Positions 34,833-44,640 of a stretch of 64,000 bases of DNA are shown one piece after another. The notes below the pieces were generated by a model. It was not told the DNA's origin, did no database searches, and saw only the letters and a program-made list of their open reading frames with translations. Every line of letters starts with the position of its first letter. The first letter of the stretch is position 1. Origin of the DNA: Nematopogon swammerdamellus (lineage: Eukaryota; Arthropoda; Insecta; Lepidoptera; Adelidae); the NCBI GenBank assembly GCA_946902875.1, contig OX336340.1, positions 7,957,739 through 8,021,738 on the forward strand. The letters are read 5' to 3'. Made by a program: the position numbers and the translations under genes.

Positions 34833-36045
34833 GCACTATGGGGCTTTAGAGGAATTAAGTCCATTTAACAAAGTTCGTGATATATAGTAGATATATATAT
34901 ATAATAATAACTATATAAACACTACATTGGAATCCTGACTATGGTTCTGTTTGGACACATACTTTTTTTTCTACAGAGTCGCAAAGTCAGGGAAGGCCAT
35001 TGTTGCGCAACTGATTGCATTCACATGCAAGAAAATGCCAATTTTTATTTTCAGGATCCGTTGTCTAGATATCTATGGTATTTTTTTTTTCTCAAAGCAA
35101 ATCTTATGCTCAATAAATACACGTAAATCAAATATGAATATAATTGTTGAGTTTTCAAAAATATTTTTTTTTTTGTTACATAGTCGAAATTCCATATGTT
35201 TTTTAGAACTCTTGGACATATATTTTTGCCTCCATTTGCCTCCAAGTGCTCATGCATACTGACGTTATCCTGAGTATGTACTTAAATAGATAAAAGCAAA
35301 TCCAGCTGCAAATACCTGCAAATGCATCATTTACAACACTTCAAACTTACACATTATAACTCGAACAAATAGGGCGCATATTGCCTCGAGACGGCAAAGA
35401 AGTTCGTGTCCCTGTATGAATGGTACAATATGCCATCCACGGTGCACAAAATACTCATACATGGAGAGGCCATTGTGGAGAACTGCATTTTTCCTGTCGG
35501 TTCTCTGTCGGAGGAAGCACAAGAATCCCGAAACAAGGACTACAAGAAATATCGCTTGCGACACTCCAGAAAGTGCAGCGGAGTGGCTACTAATGAGGAT
35601 GTCATGAACCTTATGATGACGTCATCAGACCCTGTGATGGCACACCTTAGGCCCATTTTCAAAAAAGTAAAAGATAGAAATATAGGTGATGATGTAAGCG
35701 CACTTTTAGAGGACTAAGTTTTAAATTTTATATTACTGTATGTATATTCTTATGACTAGAATTTGTTGACAAGGTCTCAGTTTGAGGCCGCTTGATAGTA
35801 TTTGAGATAAATGTGTTATTTTTACACCACATATTATCTACAAAATGCATTAAGTGGAATCGAAAGCTCTTGACTGAAGTAAATTTTCATGTATATTTCA
35901 GTTTTCTGTGGCAACACCGTATTTGATGTCATATGAAGCGGCTATAGGAAACATTAATTTCACAGAAAAAAAAATTTGAATATCTCAAATACTTTAGAAG
36001 TTATGGACTTTTTTCCGCGCTTCCATACAAGAAGCCCCATAGTGC
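34833..36045 (+). mobile_element. Candidate DNA transposon with GCACTATGGGGCTT ends
   Basis: GCACTATGGGGCTT (34833-34846) recurs as its exact reverse complement at 36032-36045. Inside both ends an AAGTCCAT block is also shared in inverted orientation (34857; complement at 36001-36010), and outside both ends lie GC-rich runs of similar composition. The 1.2 kb interior carries the open frame at 35379-35717. I cannot assign a superfamily and see no clean target-site duplication. Confidence 0.45.
35379..35717 (+). CDS. C-terminal fragment of a multicopy, probably transposon-borne protein of unknown function
   Basis: An open frame of 113 codons from YCLETAKKFVSLYEWYNM through PSTVHKILIHGEAIVENC, GSLSEEAQESRNKDYKKY, RHSRKCS, SSDPVMAHLRPI and ending SALLED. 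It has no ATG at its start: an in-frame stop lies 3 codons upstream, so it is the truncated end of a longer protein. From memory, very similar segments occur in repeated 'uncharacterized' proteins of insects and cnidarians, which fits a mobile-element origin. No catalytic motif is visible. It sits inside matching inverted ends at 34833 and 36045. Confidence 0.5.
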   Translation, partial: YCLETAKKFVSLYEWYNMPSTVHKILIHGEAIVENCIFPVGSLSEEAQESRNKDYKKYRLRHSRKCSGVATNEDVMNLMMTSSDPVMAHLRPIFKKVKDRNIGDDVSALLED

Positions 36046-36589
36046 GGCGGGCGCGCGGAGGCGGCGCGACGGGGCGGTTGGATAGAGCACTAAGTACGGA
36101 GCGACGACCGCGCGATCGCTGCACTCACTCGCTAGGCTTGCGTAGAAGAAGTGAATTACTACGAAATCATCTGTGAGTGAACAAGGTTCGAATTTAACAG
36201 ACTTTTTGAAAGTGGAATCACCTCCTGAAGTTTCGCTGATCAGCCTCGAGCACCTGTATTCTCTGTGACGACTGAAAACATCGCGACGAAAGACGATCGT
36301 TGTCCGTAGGTATTTTTCTTATGAAGCCCACCACTGGGAAATTAAATTTCGTTTTCTAGTGTGCACACCTCTCCTAAATCTCCATAGGCTATAAGGGAAC
36401 AACGGAAGAGTTATTCTGTAGAGTTGAGCATATTCTGTAATCGATTATGCGATTATGTCCGTGCGTTTTGGATCGTGTTGATCGCCACAAACGATGAAGA
36501 TACTATAATCTATCTGAATTGAAAGATACCAAGCTATAATATGGAGATATATCGTAACATATATATGTGGCACCTAGACAGTCTTTTAA
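36046..36589. other. Non-genic stretch, GC-rich at its start
   Basis: GC-rich to about 36130, then ordinary AT-rich sequence. No gene or repeat family recognised. Confidence 0.45.
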
Positions 36590-36870
36590 AGCGATGTCGC
36601 CATAATTACGTCACGCGCTCAGCGGAATCCTCATTCCGCGTTCAGGGCGGAGGCAGGAGAAGACGAGAGCGCGACGAAGTTTTCTTTTTAGTGAAGCGGG
36701 ATAGAATCGCCTCAAGGCGCATAATATGACAAAATGACAGAGACGCGAATTTCGAGCAAATAGTTTTATTTAATAAAATGAACAATTTAAACTTCGTAAC
36801 TTTCTTTGATTGGACTTCACCAAAGAATATAAAATTGTATTTAGAGAAAAATTATAAAAGAAAAGATACA
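36590..36870 (+). repeat. Dispersed repeat family D, left part of interrupted copy
   Basis: ATTACGTCACGCGCTCAGCG, ATAGAATCGCCTCAAGGCGC and CTTCACCAAAGAATATAAAA match family D at 14370-14600 in order. The matching continues at 37222 after inserted sequence. Confidence 0.65.
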
Positions 36871-36884
36871 CTCTTTACCGAGTA

Positions 36885-37050
36885 CATACATACATACATA
36901 CATATCACACACGCTGAATCCCGACAATCGGGGTAAGCAGAGTAATCGGTGTTGTGCTGCAAGTACTCTAGTAAATTACAGCACAACACCGACCACCACG
37001 TTTCGCAAAGTATTCGAACAAGATTAAATCGATCAAGCAGCAAGTAAGGC
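36885..37050 (+). repeat. Dispersed repeat family E, copy 2
   Basis: A TACATACATACATACATA microsatellite is followed by CCCGACAATCGGGGTAAGCA, AGTAATCGGTGTTGTGCTGC and TTACAGCACAACACCGACCA. It lies inside the interrupted family D copy. Confidence 0.7.
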
Positions 37051-37142
37051 ACGAAGACCCACCTGCTGCATGACTCTGTGGAAGTACCGTGCCAAGGTGA
37101 GAGGTGGCGAGCCCGTCGCCCTTTAGCACCATATCTTGTCCT

Positions 37143-37218
37143 TATCCCTTAGTCACCTTTTACGACATGCACGGGGAGAGTGGGGCTATTCTTTTTAAGT
37201 ACCGGCACCACACGGTAC
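37143..37218 (-). mobile_element. Solo alternative SINE head
   Basis: ATCCCTTAGTCACCTTTTAC, GACATGCACGGGGAGAG and AAGTACCGGCACCACACGG are the reverse complement of the non-tRNA head of the SINE-A variant, without body or tail. A head found alone suggests it is a module that can exist apart from the SINE body. Confidence 0.75.
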
Positions 37219-37221
37219 TTT

Positions 37222-37350
37222 CCCGGTCTTTACAGAGTATAATGGAAATTGCCGCAATTGTGTGCTTGAATTTTATTTTCTATCGAGTGAAGTTAAACAT
37301 TTTGCTGTGATGATTAGCATCAATCTTGCGGTACAGATTACCCGGGTTAT
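37222..37350 (+). repeat. Dispersed repeat family D, right part of interrupted copy
   Basis: TTGCCGCAATTGTG, TTTCTATCGAGTGAAGTTAA and TGCGGTACAGATTACCCG continue the family D order seen at 14660-14842. Confidence 0.65.
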
Positions 37351-37746
37351 AGGTTACATAAAATTTTATCCTATATTAGCATAGTTTGATCTTGCTATGA
37401 AGATACTATAACATTTCATCTTAGGGCATTTTAAGATAAAATATTAAAGTATCTTCATATTGTGACGCACTTAAGATACTGTAAGTTCAAATATACATTA
37501 TCATCGTCGCGTGTGATAGTTCTAACGATTTTATGGTGAGCGTTATTGTGAAATATGCTCTAAGAAGATATATTTTATATTATCTACACAATTTTGTATT
37601 TAGAACTACAAAGTACGTGCATTTTTGTGTATAATTATTTTCCGTTGCACTATTGAAAACATGGGGCACAACATGAGAAAGGCATAATTGATTACTTTTT
37701 TTAAATTTATGTTTTCCACTTGATTCGCATTTTAACTTAGCAGATT
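37351..37746. other. Non-genic AT-rich stretch
   Basis: Nothing recognised. Confidence 0.5.
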
Positions 37747-38307
37747 AGGCCGGTGATGGAGTACTGCAGTCACATCTGAGAGGGTAGTCCCCATTATCTG
37801 CTAGCATCCTTGGACTCGATACAGCGCCGAGCCATCCGTCTTGTTGGTGACCCGAAACTTACAGATGGTCTGGAGTCCCTGAGTCACAGACGGTTTGTGG
37901 GTTCGCTTAGTCTGTTTTACAGATACTATCACGGACGCTGCTCTGCGGAACTAGCATCCGTTATTCCCTTCCACCCGTCCTATCTCCGCATGACTCATCG
38001 CAGAGAGACTCAGCACCCTTTTGTTGTTGACATTGGGCTTTTGAGAACCCATCGGTTCTCTAAATCGTTTCTTTGTCGCACCGCTAGAGTGTGGAACTGT
38101 CTTCCGGCGAGTGTATTTTCTGAATTCTATAACCTGGGTGTCTTCAAGCGTCGTATTAACGGGCTAGACAGCCTAGCAAGAGTCCGCAAATCTGCTGGCA
38201 TGGCACCTAACTGAGCGTGGTTTCGCAAGGAGAGGTGATTTTGGCTCTGTCGACTGCACCATTGGTCCCTCGGCACAGCCACCCATGCTGGTTTACATAA
38301 AAAAAAA
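37747..38307 (+). pseudogene. CR1/Jockey-type LINE, 5'-truncated ORF2 C-terminus plus 3' UTR
   Basis: Starts with VMEYCSHI, then a stop, then 134 open codons with SIQRRAIRLVGDP, HRRFVGSLSLFYRYY, RTHRFSKSFLCRTARVWN, LPASVFSEFYNLGVFKRRIN. These are the conserved blocks C-terminal to the reverse transcriptase of CR1/Jockey LINEs, as in the fragment at 48.7-49.2 kb (SIQRRTVRLVGDP). The 3' UTR (GCATGGCACCTAACTGAGCG … CATGCTGGTTTACATAA) ends in poly(A) at 38298-38307. No reverse transcriptase motif remains. Its poly(A) touches the poly(T) of an inverted SINE-A. Confidence 0.85.
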
Positions 38308-38308
38308 C

Positions 38309-38526
38309 TTTTTTTTATGGAAACTGACACGGTTGGCTACATCACCTACAACATCCGTGATGTCAGCCCATAACACCGGGTGAGCTAGGTGCCACGTCAG
38401 TGCTTCCCTTCATGTCATGTCGGCTACACTGAAGACGGAAAACACGAACTTTTTACATATCCGTTTCGACCGACGTTTCATTCAGTGCGGTGGTACCAAC
38501 CCGGGCGGGCTGGTACAACCGCACAC
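38309..38526 (-). mobile_element. SINE-A, 5'-truncated
   Basis: Poly(T) at 38309-38316, then GGAAACTGACACGGTTGGCT and the body as far as GTACCAACCCGGGCGGGCTG. The head is missing. It is joined tail-to-tail to the preceding LINE fragment. Confidence 0.85.
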
Positions 38527-38826
38527 ACCGGTAACTACATTATTTGAATGTAGACTTCATGTAAAAAACTCTGAACCATAACCCATCACTTACATAACGT
38601 AGTCAATTTTAAACGAAAGGAGGAGCTCCAGGCACCGGCGGCGGCGTAAGAAGGCGCCGGGGGAAGCGGGAGCGGAAGCGCTATCAAAGAACACAAATTG
38701 AATTTTCCGTACTTATCGCCTGCATGCATGCAGCGTTCAGGTGACAGCATAGAACGAAAAAAAATTATATAATGGAAATGGCATAATGATTACCTCGGTA
38801 TGGAACTTTGAACTCTCTCTCTGCCA
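38527..38826. other. Non-genic stretch with a GC-rich patch
   Basis: A GC-rich patch at 38626-38683 (GGCACCGGCGGCGGCG). No gene recognised. Confidence 0.45.
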
Positions 38827-38968
38827 GCAGCGGGAGCACAAATGCGTCGATAAGCCTATATCGATCGATAAACATCTATTTGTTTCGTTCGACGAAGTAG
38901 AATAGAAGAAGACGAATAGATGTTTATCGATCGATATAGGCTTATCGACGCATTTGTGCTCCCGCTGC
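38827..38968. repeat. 54-bp perfect inverted repeat (foldback)
   Basis: Arms 38827-38880 and 38915-38968 are exact reverse complements (start GCAGCGGGAGCACAAATGCG, with TATCGATCGATA inside), separated by 34 bases. The right arm ends 2 bases before a SINE-A head. It could be a foldback MITE or a template-switch product. Perfect identity means it is recent or maintained. Confidence 0.92.
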
Positions 38969-38970
38969 AG

Positions 38971-39164
38971 GTCAGCCTCGTAGCTCAGTGGTGCGATCGG
39001 TCGACTGTTCTTAATTTTTAAAAAAGTTCTTAAGCAACTTAAGTACTTGGGTGGGTGACCGCTCGACTGTTGGAGGCTGACCGTGGTTCGGATTCCACGT
39101 AAAACACAACAAATCACGGATGTTGTAGGTGATGTAGCCAACAGTGTCAGTTTCCATAAAAAAA
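38971..39164 (+). mobile_element. SINE-A with internal deletion
   Basis: GTCAGCCTCGTAGCTCAGTG (A box) and GGTTCGGATTCCACGTAAAA (B box) form the head. The sequence then jumps to ATCACGGATGTTGTAGGTGA and the tail with poly(A) at 39157-39164, omitting about 200 bp of body. A 25-bp A/T-rich insertion interrupts the head near 39012. Confidence 0.85.
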
Positions 39165-40065
39165 CCCCCATCTATGTACTTACTCCCAACTACAGTCATA
39201 ATAATTCGTAAGCAGACAATATTTAAGGCCAAGTAGTTTGATCAAAAGTAATCAAAGTTAAATATGTAGGTAGGTACTGTTAAATTCAACATTAACGTGA
39301 GGGAAGCCCCAGACACAGCTCAGGAATAATATACGTCAATAATTAATTATTTGGCCCCTTAAAGTCCCAAGTGGTCAGACCGCGCCCTCCCACCTGGCAG
39401 ATTTACAGTCCAACTAACTCGAAGATTATGAGCCAGCCCACCCACTTCACGCTGGCCTAGCGACCCAGCCCGTGTAGTGTAATGGTTTGGACCCAAAAAA
39501 ATAGAATTGGTAGCCCGAGAACTAGGTGATATAAAAAAACCGGTTAAGCATGAAGTACGCTTACGTAAGGGTTCCGTGTAGGCACCAAATAAAAATAAAT
39601 TTTTGGATAATATTTCCTCTTGGAATTTTCATTGTTATTGTAAAATTTCATCAATAGGTAGGAAACGTACTCTTGGGCACGTCGAAACCGACCTTGGCTG
39701 AAAAGACAATTCGGCAATGGAGTCCTTAGTTCTGATTTCACAATTTTACAGAAATCCCCTCTTCAATTTTAAATAAAATTACTCTAGATAATGTAACAAG
39801 ACATTACAATGGCTGCTTTGGTGATATTGACCCATTTAATAGTTTCAAATAAGGTTGTGAAAAAATTAAACTAAAGCGGATGAAAGCAGATAATTATGTA
39901 TTTGTTTCCATAGATCTCACGCTCAACAACATAATAAGTCACAACACTCGGAAAACTCAAAACTCACTCATCCTCGTCTTCCTAGAATACACATACACAT
40001 TCTCACACAGCACCACACAGCACCCTCACCCTTACTCTCAGAAATGCATTCGTATTAAAATTTAA
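39165..40065. other. Non-genic stretch
   Basis: No recognised repeat or gene. Confidence 0.5.
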
Positions 40066-40455
40066 TTAGTTTTTTACAGTTCCGTATCCATGCGGAAGCC
40101 TATTACTAAGCCTACGCCTGTATGTCTGTATGTCTGTCTGTCCATCCGTCCGTCCGACCGTGCGTCGACCGTATCTTTTGAACTGTAATACGTACCCTGT
40201 TGAAATCACAGAATATGTGTTATTTTACCTATGGGGCGGATATGATAACAAATAATATAAAAAACAAAAAGTAAAAATACAAGAAATATGCTAAGAATCG
40301 ATTAGTACATTTCACGCTACTAAATAATAGATGGCGCCATAGGTAGTTTGCAACGCAGATAGACAAGAGATAGACGGAGATGGTTTTTTGGCAGGTATGG
40401 TATAGCAGATCTACGGAAATTCGCGGAAAAATTGTAAAACGCACGTTTGGCCGAT
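40066..40455 (+). repeat. Dispersed repeat family G, near-complete divergent copy
   Basis: TTCCGTATCCATGCGGAAGC, TATTACTAAGCCTACG, GTCTGTCTGTCCATCCGTCC, TTTTGAACTGTAATACG and GATAACAAATAATATAAAAA follow family G order. The end is degraded (CACGTTTGGCCGATTTTT in place of CACTTGGCCGGTTTTT). Confidence 0.7.
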
Positions 40456-40944
40456 TTTTTTATATGCTAAGCTTTTCCTAATAAAATAAAACCCTCCTTG
40501 TTGTAACTTCACAGAAAATGCAGCTACATACATAATCCTAATGAAAAATGTTTTATTTTTCCGTACGGCTAGTTATTAGCTATTGAATCCACTTTCGACG
40601 ACTTCTGTAGACGAAATTTTGTGTTCATTCTCTTGGAAAATTGGAACACACTCAGCCTTTGGAAAACGGTGTGCGGACGGCGCGGCAGGTGGACGGCAGG
40701 TGGACGTAAAGGACGGTGGAAAACGGCACGTATGGGCGAAAATATGCAAAATATTCAGTTGTTTATTTATTTAGGTAAATAATTATATTATAAAAAAACC
40801 CCGACCCTTATAAATAATTTCCGTTTACCTACTTAAAAGAGTCGGGGGACCGCTAAGTAAATTTCCACGTAGCTCTGAGTTTTTATATTTTATTTACCTA
40901 GCCTCCTAGTAACACATATTTGCCGATCAGCGTCGACGGACACG
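40456..40944. other. Non-genic stretch
   Basis: No gene or repeat recognised. A plus frame at 40583-40774 has no domain. Confidence 0.45.
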
Positions 40945-41036
40945 TGATTAAAAAATCTGTCAAGTCAGGTGGCATGGCGCCTGGCTGAGCCTGGTTTCGT
41001 GTCGGGCTTTTGGGCACAGCCGGCTTACAAAAAAAT
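40945..41036 (+). mobile_element. CR1/Jockey-type LINE 3' UTR fragment
   Basis: AAATCTGTCAAGTCAGGTGG, CATGGCGCCTGGCTGAGCCT, GGTTTCGTGTCGG and GGGCACAGCCGGCTTACAAAA match the 3' UTR at 38185-38300, ending in a short A run. Confidence 0.7.
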
Positions 41037-41392
41037 CTTATTTATATAATGCTGACCCTCTCTTACACCTCTATACAACCATATCACCCATATTATACTC
41101 TATTACATAACTACACTTACGCTATACCTACAGTAAGGATTGTAAAATTACTATGCGATAAATATTTGCGTTTGTGCTGACAAGTCGGGGATCAATTTCG
41201 TGCGGTCCGGTCTCCACGACACCGCGCCCGGAATACGCGATTTGTATCGGGGCCCAAAAGGGCCACTTATAAATTTGAGTCAGTAAATTTGTATACCTCA
41301 CTTCACGCGATACGGCTTTTAGATAAAATATCCTTTGCAACTGTTCTTACATCAGTTATTTCGTACCTATCCTCTACGTCACACATGCATAC

Positions 41393-41485
41393 ACACATAG
41401 CGTCACGCCTGTTTCCCAATGGAGTAGGCAGAGACAACGGATCTCCACGTGCCATGATCTTGAAACACCTCTGCCGCCTATTCCA
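41393..41485 (+). repeat. Dispersed repeat family F, copy 2
   Basis: CATAGCGTCACGCCTGTTTC, CCAATGGAGTAGGCAGAGAC, AACGGATCTCCACGTGCCAT match the copy at 33645. The following 41545-41780 region may be a continuation of the same or a related repeat but has no second copy here. Confidence 0.7.
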
Positions 41486-41972
41486 CTTTCATAATATTCT
41501 TCATACAATTTCGTCGGTTACGGGTACTACGCACTTGTCTTGACCCTTTTTGAGTACACGCGCGATCTGGTCCAGCCTGGTACGTGCGTTAGGGCGACAC
41601 TTCCCGACTTTTCCACTCAAATTTGCTCCATACATTTCTTTCTTTAGTCTCTTATCATAATATCATCCATTCTTCCACCGACCCATTCTTTGACACTAAT
41701 ATCTCTTTCAAGATCGCTAAATCCTTGTCGGTATATCTTCTTTCAGACCACAACACTTTCGCACTATAGTATTTCTCAATATTTATTGTTTCGTCTGCCA
41801 TGCTACTCGTACATTGTAGTGACTAATAATCTGTTAAAAATAAATTTCATGTAAAAGCTTGGACACTCTAGACGACAATTACGTGTAGTACGACAACGAC
41901 CACAACACGGCATCAATGGAGACAAACAATTATGAAATGCCGTTACCGTCGTGAGTGCGACGCGACTAGAAT
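41486..41972. other. Unassigned stretch
   Basis: No protein-coding signal. Possibly the right-hand part of family F. Confidence 0.4.
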
Positions 41973-42232
41973 AAAAAGCGGTCAAGTGCGAGTCGAACTC
42001 GCGTGGAGAGTGTTCCGTACTATTCCGTTTTCCATGAGAACTTTAAAACTTAGGATTTTCATTTCCTGTAAACTTACTTTATGTGAGGCCCTACATACAT
42101 TCCCATTGTTTTCTGTCCAATAGATTCGGAGAAAATAAGCTGCGACAAACGGACAGACGGACAGCCAGACAGACAGACACAAGAGTGATCCTATAAGTTT
42201 TTCCTCTTTTGAGGTGCGGAACCCTAAAAGTA
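41973..42232 (-). repeat. Family G-like repeat
   Basis: AAAGCGGTCAAGTGCGAGTC and GAACTCGCGTGG open it. CGGACAGACGGACAGCCAGA and GGTGCGGAACCCTAAAAG close it. Both ends match family G ends, but the middle (GTTCCGTACTATTCCG …) differs, so it is a sister family or subfamily. Confidence 0.6.
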
Positions 42233-42877
42233 ATTCAAATATTCTTAACGCTTCTAGCGCCATCTCTGCTTGGCTCACCGTATTTCCGAGCCGACGACGA
42301 CTGTCCACCCCCTGCGACGTCTCACGGCGCGCATCTCAGCTGCCGTGGCACGATCCACCCGCACTCGCCGGGAGGTGGCGCTTTGCGTACTTTCGCCACT
42401 GGGACTGGTGGGAGTGGGACTCTCCCCGCTCTCGTCAATGGAGAACATTTTGAAGGGTTCGTTTCTGTACTGGAACTTGGTTAGATGGCAGCACTATCAT
42501 TCACTTTCACAATCACATTGTTTGTTTCAGCATTTACCTAGCCTACATTTTATTCTGTCTATTTTTCATAACTTACAATAGAATACATTCATATCCACTT
42601 TGAATTGACTCTCTAATTTAAACACAGCCTTACTACAGGTAACTAAAGCTCATTGACTGATTTACGAACACTATCAGAAATACAAATATGTTAGACTTTG
42701 TCAAAGAAATATTGGCCTTTCCCTCAACTTCGTTTTATCAGTAGGTATAATTAGTGAGAGATCTCGTCGTGCACCAGAACATTGTCAAACTCAGGTGAAC
42801 TGTAAAACTAACCTCTCGACTAACCTCAAACGGGCTGTGACGACCTAGACCTCTCTCGCCCTTCACTTTCGCTGAAT
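42233..42877. other. Unassigned stretch with a GC-rich segment
   Basis: 42280-42480 is GC-richer and open in all three plus frames (42209-42581). None shows a domain. The rest is ordinary AT-rich sequence. Confidence 0.4.
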
Positions 42878-43568
42878 AATGTAGTCAACGAGGAGTTGGA
42901 CCCATACATTAATTCCTCAGTCAATGAAACTTTGATAATATCTTGGAGTAATGTTCGGAATTACTACTGACAAATAATCCAACATTTTTTTTTACGGGAA
43001 GTTGGGTATATTCAAAGAAAAGTGAAAATTTAATATAACTCCTATAGACAAATTGCTCCGTCCAAAGTTACTTCGCCATAGGGTAGGTATTATTTATATG
43101 AATAAGTACGTAAATAAATCCAACATTTTTTGTATATGGAAATAGTGAATTAAAAACAAAATGTGTTTTTTTACTATATTTTTCTCGGCAAAATTGCTCA
43201 GTCGGTTCTTTAATCGGAATATACCTTAGTATTATTATGTACATCAATAAGCATAAGAATCCAACAACTTTTTTATATGCATCATTTTTTTTTCAAGGTG
43301 ACGACCGAAACTCTGTTCCGCAAAATTCCTCCGTCCGTTTTTATTGTACAATTATGATTAAGAATTTTGAAGAAAATTATTTGCAAAAGAATCCAACAAA
43401 AAATCCATCGGCAAGTTTAAAAAACAAGCGGGCCAAGACGGGCGCGGTGCGCAGAGGAGCGGCCGGCCGCGGGAGGCGAGAGACGCGGCATTTTCCCCTC
43501 CTCTGCGTCCATGCTGCGCCGCGCCGCCCCTGGCGCGCCGCTGAAGTTGGCGTGCGGTGTGTGCTAAC

Positions 43569-43590
43569 CAGGGACTGAAAACCGGTTCGA
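43569..43590 (+). other. hAT-like transposon terminus, left arm
   Basis: CAGGGACTGAAAACCGGTTC begins with CAGGG, the usual start of hAT terminal inverted repeats. The preceding 8 bases GTGCTAAC do not form a direct duplication with any partner here. The matching terminus in the right arm is flanked by their reverse complement, so the flank was copied along with the end. Confidence 0.45.
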
Positions 43591-43733
43591 AATGGGGTTC
43601 GGGTTCTCCGAACCGGTTCGAAGAACCTTTTTAAAGAGCGAACCAGTTTGGTCGCGAACCGGTTCAAAAAAACCCGAACCTGAAGCCTAAAAACCGGTTC
43701 AGAACCGGTTTGGACCTCTAATATTAACCGGTT
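43580..43733. promoter_or_regulatory. Cluster of six AACCGGTT palindromes, left arm
   Basis: AACCGGTT occurs at 43580, 43611, 43657, 43692, 43703 and 43726, most extended to GAACCGGTTC, with a mutated GAACCAGTTT at 43640. AACCGGTT is the published consensus of Grainyhead/CP2 transcription factors, so the cluster could bind them. Subterminal repeats bound by the element's own transposase are an equally good explanation. Confidence 0.5.
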
Positions 43734-44297
43734 CGCAGCAGGGTACGAAATGGGGTGGAAACCTTTATACATTTTTTTGGACTTTGGGCTTCTTTTTTAA
43801 TGTAAAAAAGTAAAAATATTGTTGTTTTATGTATTTAATAAAATAAAAAAATAGGTGGTTGATTTTTATAGCCTAATCGATTCAGTTTCATAACAGTAAC
43901 AAAAAAGTCTTAATTATCATTATGACATAACACGTGTAAGTTGGTAAAAAAAATCAAATTCTTTCATATTCAATTCATACTAATAAAACTAAAATTGTGG
44001 TTTTTCACAATTTCTGAAAGAAAGGGATCTATGTGTTGGAAGACTTTTTTGTTCCTGGCATGAAACTGAAATGATTAAGAAATTTTTTTTTTACATTTTA
44101 CATAGAAAAAATGTTTTTGTGCGAACAAAAATTATTTGTTCTTCAAAAGTGATCTATTTCCGATACAGAACCCTCTCTTAGCGTACTATTAACTAATTTT
44201 GAAAGAAATTATATAAGGTGCTTCGTTATTCATCTCAAGTAAACACGTTACGCAAAAAAAAAATTATATGTTTTTAGCACAATTTTACGAGAAATTT

Positions 44298-44557
44298 TCA
44301 AACGCAGAACAGCTGTTTATTGTAAGTAAGTCACAAGGTCACTAGACCTGTGTGTAACAGTAGGTAGCTTGCATTGTACGGGGTCAATGACCGTTGTATG
44401 TCCAAACGCAGAACAGCTGTTTGTTGTAAGTAAGTCACAAGGTAACTAGACCTGTGTGTAACAGTAGGTAGCTTGCATTGTACGGGGTCAATGACCGTAC
44501 TATGTTCAAACGCAGAACAGCTATTGTTGTAAGTAAGTCACAAGGTCACTAGGCCGC
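44298..44557 (+). repeat. 104-bp tandem repeat, 2.5 units, left arm
   Basis: CAAACGCAGAACAGCTGTTT starts units at 44300, 44404 and 44508. Each unit runs through GTAAGTAAGTCACAAGGT and AACAGTAGGTAGCTTGCATT to GGGGTCAATGACCGT. The third is partial and merges into a GGCCGCCGCCGC segment. Confidence 0.9.
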
Positions 44558-44640
44558 CGCCGCTCTAAAACTAGCTACCTACCTACCTACCTACCTACGT
44601 GTGCGGTGTGTGTGCCTACGTTTCTTGTTTGCAAGGGTCT

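Larger units (their letters stand above)
42898..44640 (+). repeat. Left arm of the large inverted repeat
   Basis: From outside in: an AT-rich segment (42898-43420), a CpG-rich block (43425-43560), a hAT-like terminus starting CAGGGACTGAAAACCGGTTC at 43569, six AACCGGTT palindromes (43580-43733), AT-rich DNA, 104-bp tandem repeats (44298-44550) and a (CCTA)n run (44577-44598). The open frames in it (43237-43578, 43377-43772) recur identically in the other arm and look like chance frames. Confidence 0.9.

Noticed and set aside
42209..42581. Three overlapping plus frames in a GC-rich segment
   Set aside because: All three frames being open reflects base composition. No recognisable motif in any.
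43377..43772. 131-codon frame, identical to 50647-51042
   Set aside because: The identity comes from the inverted arms. The translation crosses CpG-rich DNA and the AACCGGTT cluster and has no domain.
44298..44557. CRISPR-like direct repeats
   Set aside because: Units are 104 bp without unique spacers, and the genome is eukaryotic. This is a tandem repeat.
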